From: an uncultured Collinsella sp.
GTDB lineage: Bacteria > Actinomycetota > Coriobacteriia > Coriobacteriales > Coriobacteriaceae
Assembly (NCBI GenBank): GCA_934667065.1
Contig: CAKULD010000001.1
Location: 1 to 64,000, forward strand
Direction: 5' to 3'
DNA: 64,000 nucleotides
Within the stretch, counting starts at the first letter, position 1; each line of letters opens with the position of its first letter. Both the position numbers and the translations under genes were made by a program. The notes under the pieces were generated by a model, which was not told the origin of the DNA, did not search any database, and saw nothing but the letters and a program-made list of their open reading frames with translations. This document shows positions 60,431-64,000 of the stretch, in pieces.

Positions 60431-61369
60431 CTAGTGTTCCACCGCTTCTACCTCGTTGCCCGAAGGCTGGCTTTCGCGGATGATGCGGTCGAGCTCGTCG
60501 AGGTATTGCTGCAGCAGGGGAGAGGGCTTGCGCTCGTCGTGCATGATGTAGCCCACGCGCATCGTCGGGGCGTCTGCCAACGGAATCGATGCCATGCCCC
60601 ATTGCATTTCGTTTGAGAGCACGCCGGTCGACAAGGTGTAGCCGTTCGAGGTGATGAGTAGGTTGGTAAGCGTGCCGCGGTCGGACACGCGGATATTGCG
60701 GTCGCAGGGGATATAGCTAAACGGCTCCTCGGCGTAATAGAAGGAGTTTGAGGTGCCCTGCTCAAAGCTGTAGCGGGTGTAGGGCGTGAGGTCGGCAAGG
60801 GACAGCTGCGGGCGTCGGGCGAGCGGGTGGCGCTCGCTTACGAATACGTGGACCTTTGCGTCAAAGAGGGGGTGGAAGCTCGCGCGCGCGTCGGCAAAAG
60901 CCTTCTGCAGAACGCGCGCATTAAAGTCGTCCAGATAGAGGATGCCGATGTCGCTGCGAAACGCGCGGACGTCATCGATGATCTGCGACGTGGTGGTCTC
61001 GCGCATGATGAAATCGAACTTGCTGTCGCGGCAGCGCTCGACCACGTTGACGAAGGCCTCGACCGAAAAGGCGTAGTGTTGGGCGGAGATGGCAAGGCGG
61101 GCTTGCGGGGTGCCGCCGTCCTCGTAACGTGCCTCGAGCATATCGGCCTGTTCTACAACCTGGCGCGCATAACCCAAAAGCTCGGTACCGTCGTTGGTGA
61201 GCGTGACACCGCGGCTGGAGCGCGTAAAGATTTCCAAGTGGAGTTCCTGTTCTAGGCTTTTGACGGCGTTTGAGATGTTGGACTGAGCGGTATAGAGGCG
61301 CTGAGCTGCGGCGTTGATTGAGCCGGACTCTGCCACGGCGATCAGAAAGCGAAGTTGCTGAAGGGTCAT
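60431..61369 (-). CDS. LysR-type transcriptional regulator
   Basis: A LysR-family regulator, 312 aa, with an N-terminal winged helix (LQQLRFLIAVAESGSINAAA, LYTAQSNISNAVKSLE) and a two-lobed effector domain. It is divergent from the O-acetylhomoserine sulfhydrylase gene, so it may control sulfur-amino-acid genes as CysB or CysL relatives do; this is inferred from position. I prefer the ATG at 61369 with GAAAGG 9 nt upstream over the ATG at 61378, which touches the site. Confidence 0.88.
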   Translation of the reverse strand: MTLQQLRFLIAVAESGSINAAAQRLYTAQSNISNAVKSLEQELHLEIFTRSSRGVTLTNDGTELLGYARQVVEQADMLEARYEDGGTPQARLAISAQHYAFSVEAFVNVVERCRDSKFDFIMRETTTSQIIDDVRAFRSDIGILYLDDFNARVLQKAFADARASFHPLFDAKVHVFVSERHPLARRPQLSLADLTPYTRYSFEQGTSNSFYYAEEPFSYIPCDRNIRVSDRGTLTNLLITSNGYTLSTGVLSNEMQWGMASIPLADAPTMRVGYIMHDERKPSPLLQQYLDELDRIIRESQPSGNEVEAVEH

Positions 61370-61429
61370 CGACGCCATCCTTTCGATTGCTATCTATAAA
61401 ACCGATAACAGGTTAGCGCTTTTAAGTGA

Positions 61430-61458
61430 TTGACCGAGCGAAACAATGCTCGTACTAT
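61430..61458 (+). promoter_or_regulatory. Promoter of the sulfhydrylase gene with internal operator
   Basis: TTGACC (61430-61435), a 17-nt spacer and TACTAT (61453-61458). The inverted repeat CGAGC-N8-GCTCG (61435-61452) overlaps the spacer and is a candidate binding site for the divergent LysR protein. The gap 61370-61642 otherwise holds the leader ORF. Confidence 0.65.
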
Positions 61459-61526
61459 TCAAAACACACAAAGGCGGTAGGTAATTAGGCCGACCACGAA
61501 ACCGGGATGTGAAAGGAGACCCGCAT

Positions 61527-61580
61527 ATGAATTGCTTGCCAAGACGAATGCCGGGCTCCTGTTTGCGCCCGTCGGCGTGA
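61527..61580 (+). CDS. Cys-containing leader peptide ORF upstream of the sulfhydrylase gene
   Basis: A 17-codon ORF (MNCLPRRMPGSCLRPSA) with a good ribosome site, AAAGGAG, 8 nt before its ATG. It lies 62 nt ahead of the O-acetylhomoserine sulfhydrylase gene and contains two Cys codons. Such short ORFs before cysteine genes act as attenuators in mycobacteria. No clear terminator hairpin is visible between the two ORFs, so control might be through ribosome stalling and access to the downstream site. Function is inferred. Confidence 0.55.
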   Translation: MNCLPRRMPGSCLRPSA

Positions 61581-61642
61581 TCAGGAGACAGCGACTTACT
61601 TCTCTCTTATTTATTTACTTTTGTTCGATCAAGGAGATCATC

Positions 61643-62953
61643 ATGAGCCAGTTCATCAACAACCCCGAGCACACCTTTGGTTTCGACACCCTGCAGCTGC
61701 ACGTTGGCCAGGAGAGCGCCGATCCCGCATCCGATGCTCGCGCCGTGCCTATCTATCAGACCACGAGCTACGTGTTCCGCAACGCCCAGCACGCCGCCGA
61801 CCGCTTTGGCCTTGCCGATGCCGGCAACATCTACGGCCGTCTGACCAACTCCACCCAGGGTGTCTTTGAGGACCGTATCGCCGCGCTCGAGGGCGGCGTG
61901 GCCGGCCTCGCCGTTGCTTCCGGTGCTGCCGCTATCACCTACACCCTGCAGGCGCTCGCCCAGGCCGGTGATCATGTGGTGGCCCAGAAGACCATCTACG
62001 GTGGTTCCTACAACCTGCTGGAGCACACGCTCTCCCAGTTTGGCGTCGAGACCACGTTTGTCGATGCCCATAACCTGGACGAGGTCGAGGGTGCCATCAA
62101 GGACAACACCACGGTCATCTATCTCGAGACGCTCGGCAACCCCAACTCCGACATCCCCAACATCGACGCCATTTCCGAGGTCGCCAAGAAGCACGGTCTG
62201 CCGGTTGTCGTCGACAACACCTTCGGTACCCCGTATCTGTTCCGTCCGCTGGAGCACGGTGCCAACATCGTCGTCCACTCCGCAACCAAGTTCATCGGTG
62301 GCCACGGAACCTCGCTGGGCGGTGTGATCGTCGACGGCGGTAACTTCGATTGGAAGGCAAGCGGCAAGTACGCCCAGATCGCCGAGCCCAACCCCTCCTA
62401 CCATGGCGTCTCGTTTGCCGAGGCTGCTGGTCCTGCCGCCTTCGCAACCTATGTCCGCGCCATCCTGCTGCGCGACGAGGGCGCTTGCATCAGCCCGTTC
62501 AACGCCTGGATCCTGCTCCAGGGCACCGAGACCCTGTCGCTGCGCGTCGACCGTCATGTCGAGAACACCAAGAAGGTCGTCGAGTTTCTGAACGGCGACA
62601 GCCATGTTGCCAAGGTGAACCACCCGAGCCTGCCCGAGCATCCCGATCATGAGCTCTATCAGAAGTACTTCCCCAACGGCGGTGCCTCGATCTTCACCTT
62701 CGAGATCAAGGGCGGCCAGGAGGCGGCTTGGAAGTTCATCGATCACCTGCAGGTGTTCTCGCTGCTCGCCAACGTGGCCGACGTCAAGTCGCTCGTCGTG
62801 CACCCGGCTACCACCACGCACTCCCAACTCTCTGCCGAGGAGCTCGCCGAGCAGAACATCACGCCCTCCACGATCCGTCTTTCCATCGGTACCGAGAACG
62901 CCGAGGACATCATTTGGGATCTGAAGCAGGCCTTCGCCGCACTGGACGAGTAA
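61643..62953 (+). CDS. O-acetylhomoserine sulfhydrylase (PLP-dependent)
   Basis: Makes homocysteine from O-acetylhomoserine and sulfide (or methionine from methanethiol). It is a Cys/Met-metabolism PLP enzyme of 436 aa with the cofactor Lys216 in HSATKFIGGHG, Asp191 in VVVDNTFGTPYL and the YGRLTNST substrate loop. The length and long C-terminal insertion fit the MetY-type rather than cystathionine enzymes. The ATG at 61643 follows AAGGAG. It is transcribed from the promoter at 61430 with a leader ORF, and ends at a strong terminator. Confidence 0.92.
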   Translation: MSQFINNPEHTFGFDTLQLHVGQESADPASDARAVPIYQTTSYVFRNAQHAADRFGLADAGNIYGRLTNSTQGVFEDRIAALEGGVAGLAVASGAAAITYTLQALAQAGDHVVAQKTIYGGSYNLLEHTLSQFGVETTFVDAHNLDEVEGAIKDNTTVIYLETLGNPNSDIPNIDAISEVAKKHGLPVVVDNTFGTPYLFRPLEHGANIVVHSATKFIGGHGTSLGGVIVDGGNFDWKASGKYAQIAEPNPSYHGVSFAEAAGPAAFATYVRAILLRDEGACISPFNAWILLQGTETLSLRVDRHVENTKKVVEFLNGDSHVAKVNHPSLPEHPDHELYQKYFPNGGASIFTFEIKGGQEAAWKFIDHLQVFSLLANVADVKSLVVHPATTTHSQLSAEELAEQNITPSTIRLSIGTENAEDIIWDLKQAFAALDE

Positions 62954-63013
62954 GGCGACTTGTGCAAGGACCCCTTGCGACTCGATAGGTATAACTGCAT
63001 AAAATGCCTGCTC

Positions 63014-63054
63014 AAGGCGCCTGTGCAAACAATGTTTGCACAGGCGCCTTTTTT
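63014..63054 (+). terminator. Terminator after the sulfhydrylase gene
   Basis: A perfect 17-bp stem (63014-63030 with 63034-63050), 3-nt loop and six T ending at 63054. The rest of the gap to 63265 shows no gene; a TACTAT hexamer near 63196 may be the -10 of the next gene. Confidence 0.95.
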
Positions 63055-63265
63055 GCATAGAGAGGGCACTAAAACAGGGTTTTTGAGATGCTTTATGCAT
63101 TCGAGTTGTGGAAAACTCCTGTTGAGAGGATGTGAGTTTTACGCAATTGACGTGCACCTTTTGAGAAAAACCGCAGGTCGCGAATTGCTCGGGGTACTAT
63201 GCAGCGCGATCGAATCACACGCAGCTCAAACGCAGCAAAAACGCACTACGGAGGTTTCCAGCTAC

Positions 63266-64000
63266 ATGAGGATCGATTCACGAAAACCGAAAGCCGCCGC
63301 CCTTTCCGCCGCTCTGGCTGTGGCACTTTTGGCGGGCGCCGGCGCAACTGATGCCCACGCCGCAACACTGTCCGATGCGGTAGGGTCTACGCCGTCCGAG
63401 GCGACGCTGGTACAGCCCGTCGACTATCGCGGCGATGGCTATGGCTCCATGCAGGAGTGGAACGCCTCGATGGAGGCCAAGCGCGATTCCCTGGAGATGC
63501 GCGCACAGATCATCATGAACATGTATGGCGACTATGCCACCGATGACGAGCGAGCCGTGTTGCAGGGTTGCATCGACGGTGCGGGTAACCTTTTGACGAT
63601 GGGGGAGGTCGACGCCAAGTCGACCGAGCTCGACGAGCTTCGCTCCACGCTTGAGAATGCCAAGCGCGAGGCTCTTGAGGCTGCGGCTGCCGAAGCCGAG
63701 GCTGTTGAGGCCGCTCAGGCTTCGTATTACAATGCCGGCTACGGCTCGTCTTACGCGTCCGCTGCGTATTACGCCAACGGCTCGGGCCTGACACGTTCGA
63801 GCGGCGTCAATAACTATAACGGCCGCCGCGAGACCTATTACAGCAGCAATGTGCTTTACCACTATCGCACGGGCGAGTGGACTCAGGATTCCGAGGGCTT
63901 CTGGCGAGACTCGGATGGCTATTACGTTGTGGCTGCGGGCGATATGGCCCAGGGCTCGACCTTTACGGGCTCCAAGGGCGATTGTAAGGTCTATGACTCT
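63266..64000 (+). CDS. Secreted protein of unknown function (runs off the window)
   Basis: 245 codons are seen and the frame is open at the window end. The N-terminus has a Sec signal peptide (RKPKAAALSAALAVALLAGAGA, cut here to its charged start RKPK and hydrophobic core AALAVALLAGAGA) with a likely cleavage after DAHA (about residue 32). Residues 115-150 are Glu/Ala-rich and likely helical, perhaps coiled coil; a Tyr/Ser/Gly-rich stretch (152-190) follows. The GGAGGT site precedes the ATG. No catalytic motif is visible in the part present. Confidence 0.75.
   Translation, partial: MRIDSRKPKAAALSAALAVALLAGAGATDAHAATLSDAVGSTPSEATLVQPVDYRGDGYGSMQEWNASMEAKRDSLEMRAQIIMNMYGDYATDDERAVLQGCIDGAGNLLTMGEVDAKSTELDELRSTLENAKREALEAAAAEAEAVEAAQASYYNAGYGSSYASAAYYANGSGLTRSSGVNNYNGRRETYYSSNVLYHYRTGEWTQDSEGFWRDSDGYYVVAAGDMAQGSTFTGSKGDCKVYDS

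Noticed and set aside
61459..61642. SAM or other sulfur riboswitch before the sulfhydrylase gene
   Set aside because: No S-box core or terminator pairing could be found; a leader ORF explains the region better.
1..64000. CRISPR arrays, insertion sequences, prophage genes
   Set aside because: No regularly spaced repeats, transposase, integrase or phage structural genes were seen anywhere in the window.

Overview
The window looks like chromosome from a high-GC Gram-positive of the class Coriobacteriia, most like Collinsella. This is inferred from gene content and style, not from a database search. The signs are about 60% GC, C-ending codon bias in highly expressed genes (gapA, pgk, transporter genes), actinobacterial-type whiA next to rapZ, class III anaerobic ribonucleotide reductase, GH13 alpha-glucosidase and several GTG starts. 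No plasmid, phage, insertion sequence or CRISPR array was found. Layout: 197-3707 holds coaE, a membrane lytic transglycosylase and uvrB. A minus-strand block (3773-9897) holds two flavoproteins, an Mrp-type Fe-S carrier ATPase and an LtaS-like membrane sulfatase. Then come uvrA (with a LexA-like box), a YbaK-type deacylase, murJ and uvrC. From 17603 to 28027 lies a probable sialic-acid operon: a peptide-family ABC importer with a fused permease-ATPase, an esterase plus a sister that has lost its nucleophile, a NanA-type lyase, a ROK kinase and NanE. It is followed by rapZ-whiA, the glycolytic genes gapA / pgk-tpiA-gpmI, secG and a five-gene Opp peptide importer (35566-41509). The stretch 42099-48371 carries five tRNA genes around a PAS-GAF-PP2C phosphatase, a fused STAS-anti-sigma kinase and an alpha-glucosidase. 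Next are nrdD-nrdG, folE - HD protein - folB, a YgjP-like metallopeptidase, an M19 dipeptidase, a SlyD-like FKBP with a UreE-like protein, a Cof phosphatase, Fur, acylphosphatase, an oxidoreductase, RNase HI, a LysR regulator, and a divergent O-acetylhomoserine sulfhydrylase preceded by a Cys-containing leader ORF. The window ends inside a secreted protein. The most unusual content lies between genes. Two families of large stem-loops recur with conserved internal-loop motifs. Family 1 has four copies, at 41524-41648, 41830-41954, 51216-51353 and 51532-51615. Family 2 has three copies, at 26070-26165, 27217-27316 and 46061-46156. In family 2 and in family-1 copy D, G-U wobbles are present only when the element is read on the strand that carries the motifs in common orientation, which points to strand-specific structured RNAs and away from simple DNA palindromes. 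Three tRNA promoters also share a palindromic A/T block directly upstream of the -35 box.
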